The notes: generated by a model not told the origin, from the letters alone. DNA of 14,800 nt from CSSED10-109M sp964349455 (GCA_964349455.1 CAYGGG010000020.1:1-14800); one strand, 5' to 3'. Counted from the stretch's first letter, positions 1 through 7,352 are shown. Translations and numbers: made by a program.

Positions 1-1073
1 TCTTACAAGAGAATTTAAGAAAAGTAAATAATGAACAAACATTAACCGAAACAAGAATTAATGAAATAAAATCAAATATTGCTAGAATTAATCGTGAAAT
101 AATTGAAATTGATAAAACAGTTGAAAAATTAACTTTAGAAATCGAAAATTTAAACAAAGAAATTGAAGAGCGCGATTTAGAGATGAAAAGAATTATTCAT
201 CATCATCAATTAACTAATGGTAATAATGCTTATATGGAATATGTTGTTGGCGCTTCAACGATTACTGATTTTATTTTTCGATTAGCAATTGTTGAACAAA
301 TGACTGAACACAACAAAAATATGATTACGGAAATGAATCAGATGATTGAAGACGCAAGATTAAAAGGAATTGAACTCGAAAAACAAAAAATTGATGCAAA
401 TAATAAAAGACAAAGTTTATATGGTGAGCAATTAAAACTTGGGCGAAAAGTTGAAGAACTTGGGGAACATGAAATGTCTTTGGAAAAAGAAATTGCTGAC
501 GCCATTAAAACAATTGATAATTACAAAAAATTCTTTAATTGTCAACCACATCAAAAACTAAAGGATTGTGCTAAATTTCCAATTGATTCAAGTTTTATCA
601 GACCACTTGAAAAAGGAATTGTCACCAGTGAATTTGGTTGGCGAATCCATCCAATTACAAAACAAAATCGTTTTCATTCAGGAATTGATATTGCCGGGAA
701 TGCAGTTGGCACAAATGTTTATCCAATTGCTGCCGGAAGAGTTGTTTTTATCGGTTATTATTTATGTGGTGGTAATTATGTGACTGTTCAACATAGCGTT
801 AATGGAAAATATTATGCTTCAAGGTATTTGCACTTAAGTAGGGTTCATGTTAAAGTTGGACAAGAAGTTACTAGAACAACGCCAGTTGGTGGTATCGGTG
901 GTGCTGATTTTTCAAAAGATATTTGCTCGACCGGGGCCCATTTACATATGGATGTTGCAAGAGGGATTTATGGCCAAGATTTTATTAGTTTTTCAAATAG
1001 TGGGCCAGTTGTTAATCCAAGAACAGCTGTTAACTTGCCACCGATTAGAACCTGGTTTTATAGTAGATTTTAG
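1..1073 (+). CDS. M23 (LytM-type) peptidoglycan endopeptidase with coiled-coil N-terminus, 5' end outside window
   Basis: The reading frame is open from position 3 to the TAG at 1071-1073, so the gene begins before the window; the ATG at 183 is internal and has no good ribosome binding site. The first part (to about 540) is charged, heptad-like coiled coil, containing a segment (about 230-320, YMEYVVGAST...DFIFR) typical of the PcsB/CwlO/EnvC-type N-terminal domain. The C-terminal third is a peptidase M23 domain: the zinc ligands are visible as HSGID (His 675-677, Asp 687-689) and HLH (939-947), with the usual YLHLS strand between them. The family cleaves peptide cross-links in peptidoglycan outside the membrane, and coiled-coil members are often activated by the FtsEX complex during division. 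All metal-binding residues are present, so it should be active. The signal peptide would be upstream of the window. The stop overlaps the ribosome binding site of the next gene, so the two are probably co-transcribed. Confidence 0.9.
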   Translation, partial: LQENLRKVNNEQTLTETRINEIKSNIARINREIIEIDKTVEKLTLEIENLNKEIEERDLEMKRIIHHHQLTNGNNAYMEYVVGASTITDFIFRLAIVEQMTEHNKNMITEMNQMIEDARLKGIELEKQKIDANNKRQSLYGEQLKLGRKVEELGEHEMSLEKEIADAIKTIDNYKKFFNCQPHQKLKDCAKFPIDSSFIRPLEKGIVTSEFGWRIHPITKQNRFHSGIDIAGNAVGTNVYPIAAGRVVFIGYYLCGGNYVTVQHSVNGKYYASRYLHLSRVHVKVGQEVTRTTPVGGIGGADFSKDICSTGAHLHMDVARGIYGQDFISFSNSGPVVNPRTAVNLPPIRTWFYSRF

Positions 1074-1082
1074 GAGGTTGAA

Positions 1083-2213
1083 ATGAAATCGAAAAAAGAA
1101 ATGGAAACAAATTTAAATGATGTATTAACAATTGGAAAGAAAGTATTAAAACTTACGTATGTCCTTTTATTCATAATTATCTTCTATACTTTAATTGTAG
1201 TTTTTAAAGAAACAGGAATTATAAAAGTTCTCTTTAGAGTATTGGCTATTTTAGCACCTCTTTTTATTGGAGTTACAATTGCCTGGATTTTCGATCCAGC
1301 AGTAAAGTATTTTATTAAAAAAGGAACCACTAGAGTAACTGGTGCAATACTAGTTTATTTAATATTTACAGGTGTTTTGGTTGGATTTTTTAGCATTTTA
1401 ATTCCTGCTTTTTCAGAACAATTTGCCGAACTTTCAAAAACAATTCCATCAATTATTAGTAGTTTTGAATTATGGGTTGATAATTTCTTTGAAAAGTTTA
1501 GCAACATTGAAGGATTTGATCATTTAGCTTTAAAAGCAGATGTAATTGCTGGAATTGAATCGTGGGGACGTGAATTACCAAAAACATTACCAATGTTGAC
1601 TTTCAATTTTATGAAAGCATTAGTTAGTGGGATTGGTGTCTTTGGAATAAGTCTAATTATTGGCTTTTATGTATTAATTAGTTACGAGAATGCAACTGAT
1701 ATTATTCATGTTTTAACGCCAAAAAAGTATTGTAAAGATGTTGAAGAATTCACGCGAGAGTTAAATGTTTCGTTAAGAGGATATGTTAAGGGAACTGCTT
1801 TACTTTCATTATTTATTTTTATATCAACTTATATTGCCTTTACAATTTTAGGCTTAAAAGGGGCGTTAATTTTCGCCATGCTATGTGGTTTAACTAATGT
1901 TATCCCATACATCGGGCCTTGGATTGGTGGTTCAATTGCCGCAATTGTTGGACTTTCACAAAGTTTAACATTAGGGCTGCTAATCTTAGTTGTAATCTTT
2001 ATAACACAATCAATTGAATCAGCTATTACGTACCCTTTATTAATGGGGCGTACAACAAAAATTCATCCAGTTACAATCTTATTAGGAATATTAGTGTTTG
2101 GTCATTTCTTTGGAATTATTGGAATGATTTTGGCCACACCAATTATTGCTTTCTTTAAAGTAGTGTTTCATTTTTTAAATCGAAAAGTAAATTTGATGGG
2201 GTTTATCCGTTAA
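1083..2213 (+). CDS. AI-2E family transporter (YrrI/PerM-like polytopic membrane protein)
   Basis: The protein has 376 residues and starts at ATG 1083, six bases after an AGGAGG (1072-1077) that overlaps the stop of the peptidase gene. Hydrophobic segments lie near residues 24-41, 49-70, 86-110, 181-200, 237-256, 259-280, 283-310 and 330-360, giving about eight membrane spans, with a soluble loop (about 111-170) between the third and fourth. The stretch TNVIPYIGPWIGG (271-283) is the hallmark of the AI-2E/UPF0118 family. Members have been linked to autoinducer-2 export or Na+/H+ antiport, but substrates are unknown for most. In Bacillus a member of this family (yrrI) sits near ireB, which matches the position here. 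A strong terminator follows the gene, so it ends the transcript that begins upstream of the window. The family call is firm; the substrate cannot be read from sequence. Confidence 0.9.
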   Translation: MKSKKEMETNLNDVLTIGKKVLKLTYVLLFIIIFYTLIVVFKETGIIKVLFRVLAILAPLFIGVTIAWIFDPAVKYFIKKGTTRVTGAILVYLIFTGVLVGFFSILIPAFSEQFAELSKTIPSIISSFELWVDNFFEKFSNIEGFDHLALKADVIAGIESWGRELPKTLPMLTFNFMKALVSGIGVFGISLIIGFYVLISYENATDIIHVLTPKKYCKDVEEFTRELNVSLRGYVKGTALLSLFIFISTYIAFTILGLKGALIFAMLCGLTNVIPYIGPWIGGSIAAIVGLSQSLTLGLLILVVIFITQSIESAITYPLLMGRTTKIHPVTILLGILVFGHFFGIIGMILATPIIAFFKVVFHFLNRKVNLMGFIR

Positions 2214-2246
2214 ATTAATAAAAAAAGAACACTAAAGAAAACATTA

Positions 2247-2283
2247 AACAAATTAAATTTTTTTAAAATTAATTTGTTTTTTT
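2247..2283 (+). terminator. Rho-independent terminator after the AI-2E gene
   Basis: A ten-base-pair stem (AACAAATTAA at 2247-2256 with TTAATTTGTT at 2269-2278) around a 12-nt loop is followed by a T run to 2283. An outer pairing of AAAAGAAC (about 2223-2230) with GTTCTTTT (2284-2291) could extend it. The stem is AT-only, so strength is uncertain. Its T run overlaps the -35 of the next promoter. Confidence 0.75.
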
Positions 2284-2302
2284 GTTCTTTTATTGCTATA
2301 AT
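2274..2302 (+). promoter_or_regulatory. SigA-type promoter for the ireB operon
   Basis: TTGTTT (2274-2279), a 17-nt spacer and TATAAT (2297-2302), with an upstream TGC that makes an extended -10. Transcription would start near 2309, directly at the GAGGAG ribosome binding site (2309-2314), giving a leader of about 14 nt before the ATG at 2323. Confidence 0.75.
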
Positions 2303-2322
2303 CATAATGAGGAGATGTAATT

Positions 2323-2571
2323 ATGGAAAAAACAAAAGTTTTTGAAAATGGCGAAATACAAGACAAATTAATTGAAAAAACTTTGTTAGAAATACTCGAC
2401 ATTTTAGAAGAAAGAGGATATGATCCTTACAAACAAATAGTTGGCTATTTAATGAGTGAAGATCCGGGCTATATTACTAATCATAAAGAAGCAAGAACGA
2501 GAATCCTTGCCTTTGACCGTAGTCAAATTCTTGATTTTTTAATCCGTAATTTAAATAAAAAATGCGATTAA
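2323..2571 (+). CDS. ireB: IreB family regulatory protein (UPF0297/YrzL)
   Basis: The 82-residue length fits the family (about 80-90). Recognisable family features are the N-terminal TxxF (Thr4-Phe7), the helix with EILDILEERGYDP, and the segments YLMSEDPGYITNHKEAR and LDFLIRNL. In Enterococcus faecalis IreB is phosphorylated on N-terminal threonines by the Ser/Thr kinase IreK and acts as a negative regulator of cephalosporin resistance; Thr4 is the only candidate in that tail here. The start at ATG 2323 has a strong GAGGAG nine bases upstream. It is the first gene of the ireB-ruvX-DUF1292-mltG block, an arrangement conserved in Bacillota, and it overlaps ruvX by 10 bases. In Bacillus alaS lies directly upstream; here a terminator and promoter do. 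Confidence 0.92.
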   Translation: MEKTKVFENGEIQDKLIEKTLLEILDILEERGYDPYKQIVGYLMSEDPGYITNHKEARTRILAFDRSQILDFLIRNLNKKCD

Positions 2572-2993
2572 TTGGAATTGATTTAGGTGAAAAAAGAACT
2601 GGCTTAGCCATTTCTGATCAAACAGCATTAATTGCATGTCCATTAAAAACAATTAAAACTGAGAGTTTAATTGAAGAATTAAAAGAAATAGTTGAAAGAG
2701 AAAAAATTATGGATATTGTAATAGGGATGCCCAAAAACATGAATAATACAGTTGGTGAAAGTGGGAAAAAGGTTCTACAACTAAAAGAAAAATTAAAAGA
2801 AGAATTAAAAATAAATATTCATTTAGAAGATGAACGGCGAACAACAATCGTTGCCGGAGAATATATGATCGAAACGAATGTAAAAAAACGCAAAAAAAAA
2901 GAACGAGTTGATAAAATAGCTGCTGCTTTAATTTTGCAAAATTATTTAGATAGGAGGAATAATAATGGAAAAAATGACATTCAAAGCAATTAA
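2562..2993 (+). CDS. ruvX: Putative Holliday junction resolvase / pre-16S rRNA nuclease RuvX (YqgF)
   Basis: The 143-residue protein carries the RNase H-like fold motifs of YqgF: GIDLGEKRTGLAISD at the N-terminus (first acidic ligand Asp7), GMPKNMNNTVGESG in the middle, EDERRTT (second acidic site), and VDKIAAALILQNYLD near the end (third acidic site). The family is implicated in 5' maturation of 16S rRNA and in resolution of recombination intermediates. ATG 2562 lies within the end of ireB, so translation is likely coupled. The last ten or so residues (RRNNNGKNDIQSN) are read over the ribosome binding site and start of the next gene, giving a 29-base overlap; this tail is not conserved in the family and is probably a by-product of the overlap. 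Confidence 0.92.
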   Translation: MRLIGIDLGEKRTGLAISDQTALIACPLKTIKTESLIEELKEIVEREKIMDIVIGMPKNMNNTVGESGKKVLQLKEKLKEELKINIHLEDERRTTIVAGEYMIETNVKKRKKKERVDKIAAALILQNYLDRRNNNGKNDIQSN

Positions 2994-3246
2994 CGATCAA
3001 GGGGTGGAAACAGATTATGAGGGACTGTTTTCGTTTGAATCAGACGAAACTGGCAAGCACTATTTGGTTTATACCGATCATACTAAAGATGAAGAAGGAA
3101 ACGTAAAAGTGTATGCGGCAATTTATGATTCTGAACAAAAAGAGGGTGTTTTACAACCGATTGAGTCAGATGAAGAGTTGGCAATCGTGCAGTCCATTTT
3201 AGAGGAATATCAACGTGATGAATCTAAGAAAGGAGATGAGCAATAA
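2965..3246 (+). CDS. DUF1292 family protein (YrzB-like)
   Basis: This is an acidic 93-residue protein. The central FSFESDETGKHYLVYTDHTKDEEGNVKVYAAIYD is typical of DUF1292, which pairs a small beta-sheet with the phrase 'YLVYTD...DEEGN..VYA..Y'. Its function is not established. The family sits between ruvX and mltG in many Bacillota (yrzB in Bacillus subtilis), as here. The start at ATG 2965 is supported by AGGAGG (2953-2958) inside ruvX. The C-terminus is rich in Asp, Glu and Lys (EEYQRDESKKGDEQ) and looks disordered. No signal peptide or membrane segment is present, so it is cytoplasmic. Its final codons carry the AGGAG that probably serves mltG. Confidence 0.88.
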   Translation: MEKMTFKAINDQGVETDYEGLFSFESDETGKHYLVYTDHTKDEEGNVKVYAAIYDSEQKEGVLQPIESDEELAIVQSILEEYQRDESKKGDEQ

Positions 3247-3260
3247 GCTCATTTTGAATT
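3231..3260 (+). promoter_or_regulatory. Distant ribosome binding site with intervening hairpin upstream of mltG
   Basis: AGGAG (3231-3235) is 25 nt from the mltG ATG, too far for normal use, and no closer ribosome binding site is visible. Between them is a perfect hairpin: ATGAGC (3236-3241), loop AATAA, GCTCAT (3247-3252). If it folds, the distance from AGGAG to the ATG falls to 8 nt, the normal optimum. The DUF1292 stop codon (TAA, 3244-3246) lies in the loop. It could instead be a weak terminator, but only four Ts follow. The role is inferred. Confidence 0.45.
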
Positions 3261-4298
3261 ATGAAACAATTTATAATAGTAATTATTTTATTAGGAGGAA
3301 TTTTATTTTATGCTTGGCGTTTAACTACTCCTCCACAATCAAAAAGTGAAATGGTTGAAGTCGTTATTGAAAAAGGTGACAACTATTTTGTGATTGCCGA
3401 CAAATTATTAGACAATGGTTTAATTAGATCGGAATCAGCTTTTAAAGCATACCTAAAACTTAACCCACCAAAAACGCTCCAGGCCTGCACTTATCAACTT
3501 GATAAGAGTTGGACAATCAAACAGATTATCGACGAATTAGAAAAAACTTGTACTACTAATAATGATGTTGTTTATGTAACAATTCCAGAAGGAAAACATT
3601 TAAAACAAGTTGCCGAAATAGTTGCAAAAACAATTAATTATACAGCTGACGAAATAATGGAAGTGTGGACTTCTGAAGAATTCGTTGATGAAGTAATTGA
3701 AAAATATGATTTTGTCACTGAAGGTGTTAAAAAAGAAAATGTTCGATATAGTTTAGAAGGATATTTATTCCCGGCTAAATATGAATTATTGAATAAAGAT
3801 GTTGACCCAAAATATGTTGCTTTTCGAATGCTAGATCAAATGGATAAAATTTATCAAAAATATCAAGCTGATTTTGAATCATCAAAATACAGTTTTCATC
3901 AATTGTTGACAATGGCTAGTATTGTTGAGTATGAGGCGATTTTAGATGATGATCGGCCAATAATAGCGGGCGTGTTTTACAATCGCCTAAATTATAATAT
4001 GCGTTTTCAAAGTTGTGCAACGTTAGGATACGCTCTTAACGAATGGAAACTGATTTATTCAATTAGTGACACAGAAACAAATCATCCATACAATACTTAT
4101 CAAAATAATGGCTTCCCACCAGGACCTGGTGGCATGCCTGGTGAAAAAAGTATTGTTGCGGCTTTAAACCCTACCAATACTGAATATCTCTATTTCCAGG
4201 CCAATGTCTGTGATACGAGTGACAGTAAAACTTATTTTGCAAAAAATTATATCGAACATAATCAAATTACAAGTGAGTTAAACAAAAATTGTCAGTAG
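3261..4298 (+). CDS. mltG: Endolytic murein transglycosylase MltG (YceG)
   Basis: MltG cuts nascent glycan strands at the outer face of the membrane and sets glycan length. The 345-residue protein has one N-terminal membrane anchor (about residues 3-19), a LysM-like region near 32-110, and the YceG catalytic domain. The catalytic Glu is Glu223 in ASIVEYEA, matching the ASIVEKE motif of Escherichia coli. Other conserved segments are FYNRL (239-243), RFQSCATLGYAL (248-259), and HPYNTY...GFPPGPGGMPG (275-294). The start at ATG 3261 is fixed by an in-frame stop three bases earlier (3255-3257) and by the membrane segment that begins at once. The ribosome binding site is unusual (see the hairpin entry). 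It follows ireB, ruvX and DUF1292 as in other Bacillota, and its end overlaps trmR by 10 bases. Confidence 0.95.
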   Translation: MKQFIIVIILLGGILFYAWRLTTPPQSKSEMVEVVIEKGDNYFVIADKLLDNGLIRSESAFKAYLKLNPPKTLQACTYQLDKSWTIKQIIDELEKTCTTNNDVVYVTIPEGKHLKQVAEIVAKTINYTADEIMEVWTSEEFVDEVIEKYDFVTEGVKKENVRYSLEGYLFPAKYELLNKDVDPKYVAFRMLDQMDKIYQKYQADFESSKYSFHQLLTMASIVEYEAILDDDRPIIAGVFYNRLNYNMRFQSCATLGYALNEWKLIYSISDTETNHPYNTYQNNGFPPGPGGMPGEKSIVAALNPTNTEYLYFQANVCDTSDSKTYFAKNYIEHNQITSELNKNCQ

Positions 4299-4828
4299 CA
4301 AACATTCCTTTTATTCAAGAGGAAGCTTTACTTTATATTAAAGAAATCATAAAAAAAAATAAAATTAAACTAATTCTTGAAATTGGAACGGCAACTGGTT
4401 ATTCAGCAATGGAAATGGCACTAGTTGATGAATTGATAAAAGTTATTACAATTGAAAAAGACGAAGAAAGATATTTAGAAGCAATTAAAAATGTTAAAAA
4501 AAATAATTTAGAAAAAAGAATTAAATTAATTTTGGGTGATGCAAAAGAAATTGAATTAAAACAAAAATTTGATTTGATTTTTATTGATGCTGCTAAAAGT
4601 AGTAATTTAGTTTTTTTCGAAAAATTTAAAAATAATTTAACCAAAAATGGTTTAATCATAACTGATAATATTAATTTTTCATTAGCTAAAAAAAATAATT
4701 CAAAACGAGTTTTAAGGATGTTAAAAAAAATTGAATTATATCGTCAATTTTTAATTGAAAACAAAGACTTTGAAACAACATTTATTGACCTCGGTGATGG
4801 TCTTAGTATTTCTAAAAAGAGGTGTTAA
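4289..4828 (+). CDS. trmR: tRNA 5-hydroxyuridine methyltransferase TrmR (YrrM family)
   Basis: This is a class I SAM-dependent O-methyltransferase (methyltransf_3 family). Motif I is EIGTATGYSA (31-40), and the metal and catalytic loop is FIDAAKSSN (98-106) followed by ITDN (124-127). In Bacillus subtilis YrrM/TrmR methylates 5-hydroxyuridine at tRNA position 34 to 5-methoxyuridine (mo5U); the adjacent TrhP1 and TrhP2 make the hydroxyl group. The same three-gene order here supports that role over the catechol-type activities of relatives. The proposed start is TTG 4289, inside the end of mltG, with a weak AGTGAG upstream; at 179 residues it is shorter than Bacillus TrmR (about 215), mainly at the N-terminus. 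The visible N-terminus IPFIQEEALLYIKEIIK matches the usual 'vPi...' entry to the domain, so the fold is complete. The stop leads into the next start one base later. Confidence 0.82.
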   Translation: MSVANIPFIQEEALLYIKEIIKKNKIKLILEIGTATGYSAMEMALVDELIKVITIEKDEERYLEAIKNVKKNNLEKRIKLILGDAKEIELKQKFDLIFIDAAKSSNLVFFEKFKNNLTKNGLIITDNINFSLAKKNNSKRVLRMLKKIELYRQFLIENKDFETTFIDLGDGLSISKKRC

Positions 4829-4829
4829 T

Positions 4830-5606
4830 GTGGCAAAAATCATTCTAATGCCCAATTCGCAAAAACAAATCGAAAAAACAATTGATTTAGTAGACGGTTA
4901 TATTTTAGGCATTAAATCATTATCGATTAATGCTTCTTTTTTAGTTAAAGAAAACATAAAAATCGAAAACAAAAAAATATTTGTTTTATTAAATAAAAAT
5001 TACCAAAATAGAGAGTTAAAAAAAATCGAAAAAACGATCAACCAACTTAAACCAATTGATGGGATTCTGTTTGCCGATTTAGCACTTCTAAAATTAAATA
5101 AAAAAATTAAACTATATTGGCATGCCGAACATTTCACGACCCATTACCAAATAATAGATGATGCTTCTGGGATGTTTGTTTCTAACGATTTGAATATTAA
5201 GGAAATGGTTGAAATTAGAAAAAAAACAAAAAAAGAACTATTTGTTCAAGTTTTCGGCCATTATCCAATCTTCAATTCAGTTAGGCATTTGGTTAATAAT
5301 TTTTGTGAAACGGAAAAAAAATCATTTCTAATTAATCATGAAAATGATTTCTTCCCAATCATTGATGATCAAAATGGAACTACTATTTATAGTAGTAAAT
5401 TAATTAATGGAATTGATTATATCGAAAAATTAAAAGATTTTGATTATTGGGTAATTAATGGGTTTAATATAGGTGATAAAGAATTACTAAAAGTAATTAA
5501 TAATTTTAAAAATAAAACAAAATTTTCAATAAAAAATCAAGACAATAATTTTTTTGAAAAAAAAGTCATTTATAAATTAAAGGAGCAAAAAAATGAAAAA
5601 AATTGA
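4830..5606 (+). CDS. trhP1: U32 family protein TrhP1 (YrrN-like), tRNA U34 hydroxylation partner
   Basis: I place the start at GTG 4830, five bases after GAGGTG (4819-4824) and just after the trmR stop; an upstream in-frame ATG at 4755 would overlap trmR by 74 bases and has no ribosome binding site. The 258-residue protein begins MAKIILMPNS and contains LYWHAEHFTTHYQI and VFGHYPIFNSVRHLVNNF, which resemble the small U32 protein encoded before yrrO in Bacillus. Bacillus TrhP1 and TrhP2 (YrrN, YrrO) are needed for prephenate-dependent hydroxylation of U34 in tRNA. This copy has a single cysteine, so it cannot hold the four-Cys cluster seen in its neighbour and is probably a non-catalytic partner. 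It overlaps trhP2 by 14 bases. Identification depends largely on context. Confidence 0.7.
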   Translation: MAKIILMPNSQKQIEKTIDLVDGYILGIKSLSINASFLVKENIKIENKKIFVLLNKNYQNRELKKIEKTINQLKPIDGILFADLALLKLNKKIKLYWHAEHFTTHYQIIDDASGMFVSNDLNIKEMVEIRKKTKKELFVQVFGHYPIFNSVRHLVNNFCETEKKSFLINHENDFFPIIDDQNGTTIYSSKLINGIDYIEKLKDFDYWVINGFNIGDKELLKVINNFKNKTKFSIKNQDNNFFEKKVIYKLKEQKNEKN

Positions 5607-6795
5607 ATTACTTGCTCCAGCTGGCGATTATGAAAAAATGAAATGGGCCTTTTGGTATGGAGCAGATGCTGTTTATATTGGCGGTTATAATTTTGGCTTA
5701 AGAGCTAATGCCGTTAATTTTTCAAAAAAGGAACTTAAAAAAAGCGTTATTTATGCTCATAAATTAAATAAAAAAGTTTATGTAACGGTTAATATTGTAT
5801 TACATAATCAAGAGTTAAAAAAAATCGAAAAATATTTAATTGAATTAGAAAAAATTGAAGTCGATGCAATTATTGTTAGTGATTTGTATGTCTTAAAATT
5901 AGCAAAAAAAATAACAAATTTAGAAGTTCATATTTCAACCCAAGCTTCTGTTTTTAATTATCAGGCCGCTTTAATTTTAGAAGAAATGGGTGCTTCAAGA
6001 ATTATTTTAGCCAGAGAATTACATAAAAAAGATATTAAATTAATCATTGAAAAAACAAATTTAGAAATTGAAACCTTTATTCATGGTGCAATGTGTGCGG
6101 GAGTTAGTGGTCGTTGTGTTTTATCAAATGTGTTAACTAATCGTGATGCTAATCGCGGGGGCTGTAGTCAAATTTGTCGTTGGCATTTTTCTTTGTTTAG
6201 TCAAAACGAAAAAGTGAGTGATTGTTTTTCACTTTCAACCAAGGATTTAATCATGGCCAAATATATTAAAGAATTAATTAAGATTGGTGTTAAATCATTA
6301 AAAATTGAAGGAAGAATGCGCTCAATTTATTATATTGCAACAGTGGTTTCAATTTATCGACGAATTATTGATGGTTTTTTTGAAAATGAAAATTATCAAA
6401 TCAGTAAAAATGATTTATTTAATTTAGAAAGAGTTGCCAATCGTGAATTAATTGCTCAATTTTTCAAAAAAGGATGTCAAAAAGAATATCAATATTATGG
6501 TCAAAGAGAAGAGAATTCTAATCAAGATTTTTTAGGGATTATTTTAGGTTATAATAAAAAAAATAATTTAGCGCTGATCGAGCAAAGAAATTATTTTGAA
6601 ACAGGTGAGATGGTTGAATATTTTTCACCAAACGAAGCGGGATTTTGCTTTAGAATTGAAGAAATATTTGACGAAAAGATGAATAAAATTAAAGTAGTAA
6701 GACACCCAAAACAAACCGTTTATTTGAAAACAGAACATATTTTAGAGAAAAATGGGATTATTAGAAAAAATAACTTGACAAAAAAGATAAACTAG
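5593..6795 (+). CDS. trhP2: Peptidase U32 family tRNA hydroxylase TrhP2 (YrrO-like)
   Basis: The U32 family is clear from the N-terminal ELLAPAGDYEKMKWAFWYGADAVYIGG, the signature FIHGAMCAGVSGRC, and SLKIEGRMRS (245-254). Four cysteines (Cys168, Cys175, Cys191, Cys195; spacing CX6CX15CX3C) match the ligands of the [4Fe-4S] cluster found in U32 tRNA and ubiquinone hydroxylases. Despite the family name, these are not proteases: TrhP installs the 5-hydroxyl on U34 of tRNA using prephenate, and TrmR then methylates it. Length (400 residues) is normal, and the C-terminal part (about 310-400) is the small beta-rich domain of the longer family members. ATG 5593 lies within the end of trhP1 after an AAAGGAG (5579-5585). 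A strong promoter for greA lies in its last codons. In Bacillus udk follows; here greA does. Confidence 0.87.
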   Translation: MKKIELLAPAGDYEKMKWAFWYGADAVYIGGYNFGLRANAVNFSKKELKKSVIYAHKLNKKVYVTVNIVLHNQELKKIEKYLIELEKIEVDAIIVSDLYVLKLAKKITNLEVHISTQASVFNYQAALILEEMGASRIILARELHKKDIKLIIEKTNLEIETFIHGAMCAGVSGRCVLSNVLTNRDANRGGCSQICRWHFSLFSQNEKVSDCFSLSTKDLIMAKYIKELIKIGVKSLKIEGRMRSIYYIATVVSIYRRIIDGFFENENYQISKNDLFNLERVANRELIAQFFKKGCQKEYQYYGQREENSNQDFLGIILGYNKKNNLALIEQRNYFETGEMVEYFSPNEAGFCFRIEEIFDEKMNKIKVVRHPKQTVYLKTEHILEKNGIIRKNNLTKKIN

Positions 6796-6803
6796 TGTAT
6801 GAT
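6775..6803 (+). promoter_or_regulatory. SigA promoter for greA, inside the 3' end of trhP2
   Basis: A perfect TTGACA (6775-6780), 17-nt spacer and TATGAT (6798-6803). The -35 and part of the spacer encode the last residues of TrhP2. Predicted start near 6810 gives a leader of about 32 nt, with GAGGTG at 6831-6836 before the ATG at 6842. It is the closest match to consensus in the window. Confidence 0.85.
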
Positions 6804-6841
6804 TTTGAGTGTTCATTTTTTAAAGAATATGAGGTGATAAA

Positions 6842-7315
6842 ATGGGACAAGAAAAACAAGTTTTTTTAACAAAAGAAGGGCTTTTAGAAGCAACTGAAGA
6901 ATTAAATTATTTGAAGTTTAAAAAAAGACCAGAGGTGATTGTGAGCATCAAAGAAGCAAAAGCATTGGGTGATTTAAGCGAAAATGCTGAGTATGATTCA
7001 GCGCGGGCTGAACAGGCCGAAGTTGAAACGAAAATAAAAGAACTTGAAAATATTTTAGATACATATGAATTAGTTGAAGCATGCGATGGTACTTATGTTA
7101 GTATTGGTTGCAAAGTTCGCATTTTATATATAAATGATAAAGAAGAAGCAGTTTATACAATTGTGGGTAAAACTGAAGCAAATTCATTTGAAAATAAAAT
7201 TTCCAATGAATCTGAATTAGCCAAAGCAATTATGGGCAAACAGATTGGCGAAGAGGTGAAGGTATCAAGCGCGGGAGGCCAATACTCAGTTAAAATATTA
7301 GAAATAATAAGATAG
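6842..7315 (+). CDS. greA: Transcription elongation factor GreA
   Basis: GreA enters the secondary channel of RNA polymerase and stimulates cleavage of backtracked RNA. The 157-residue length is standard. The N-terminal coiled-coil hairpin covers about residues 8-78 and carries the acidic tip LGDLSENAEYDSA with Asp44 and Glu47, the residues that act at the polymerase active site. The C-terminal FKBP-like domain follows (about 82-157), ending with the typical IMGKQIGEEVKV...YSVKILEI. The gene has its own strong promoter and a GAGGTG six bases from ATG 6842. Its TAG stop is inside the stem of a terminator-like hairpin. It closes the trmR-trhP1-trhP2-greA series found in Bacillus, without udk. 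Confidence 0.96.
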   Translation: MGQEKQVFLTKEGLLEATEELNYLKFKKRPEVIVSIKEAKALGDLSENAEYDSARAEQAEVETKIKELENILDTYELVEACDGTYVSIGCKVRILYINDKEEAVYTIVGKTEANSFENKISNESELAKAIMGKQIGEEVKVSSAGGQYSVKILEIIR

Positions 7316-7333
7316 TTTACAAACTATTTTTTT
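7312..7333 (+). terminator. Small terminator or attenuator between greA and tig
   Basis: ATAGTT (7312-7317), loop TACA, AACTAT (7322-7327), then Ts through 7333. It contains the greA stop codon. The six-pair, AU-rich stem is weak, and tig begins only 20 bases later with no clear -35/-10 of its own, so partial read-through is likely. Confidence 0.55.
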
Positions 7334-7352
7334 ATGATAAGGAGGAGAGAAG

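Noticed and set aside
4755..4829. An N-terminal extension of TrhP1 from ATG 4755
   Set aside because: It would overlap trmR by 74 bases with no ribosome binding site; GTG 4830 follows GAGGTG at the right distance and begins the expected MAKIILMPN-like N-terminus.
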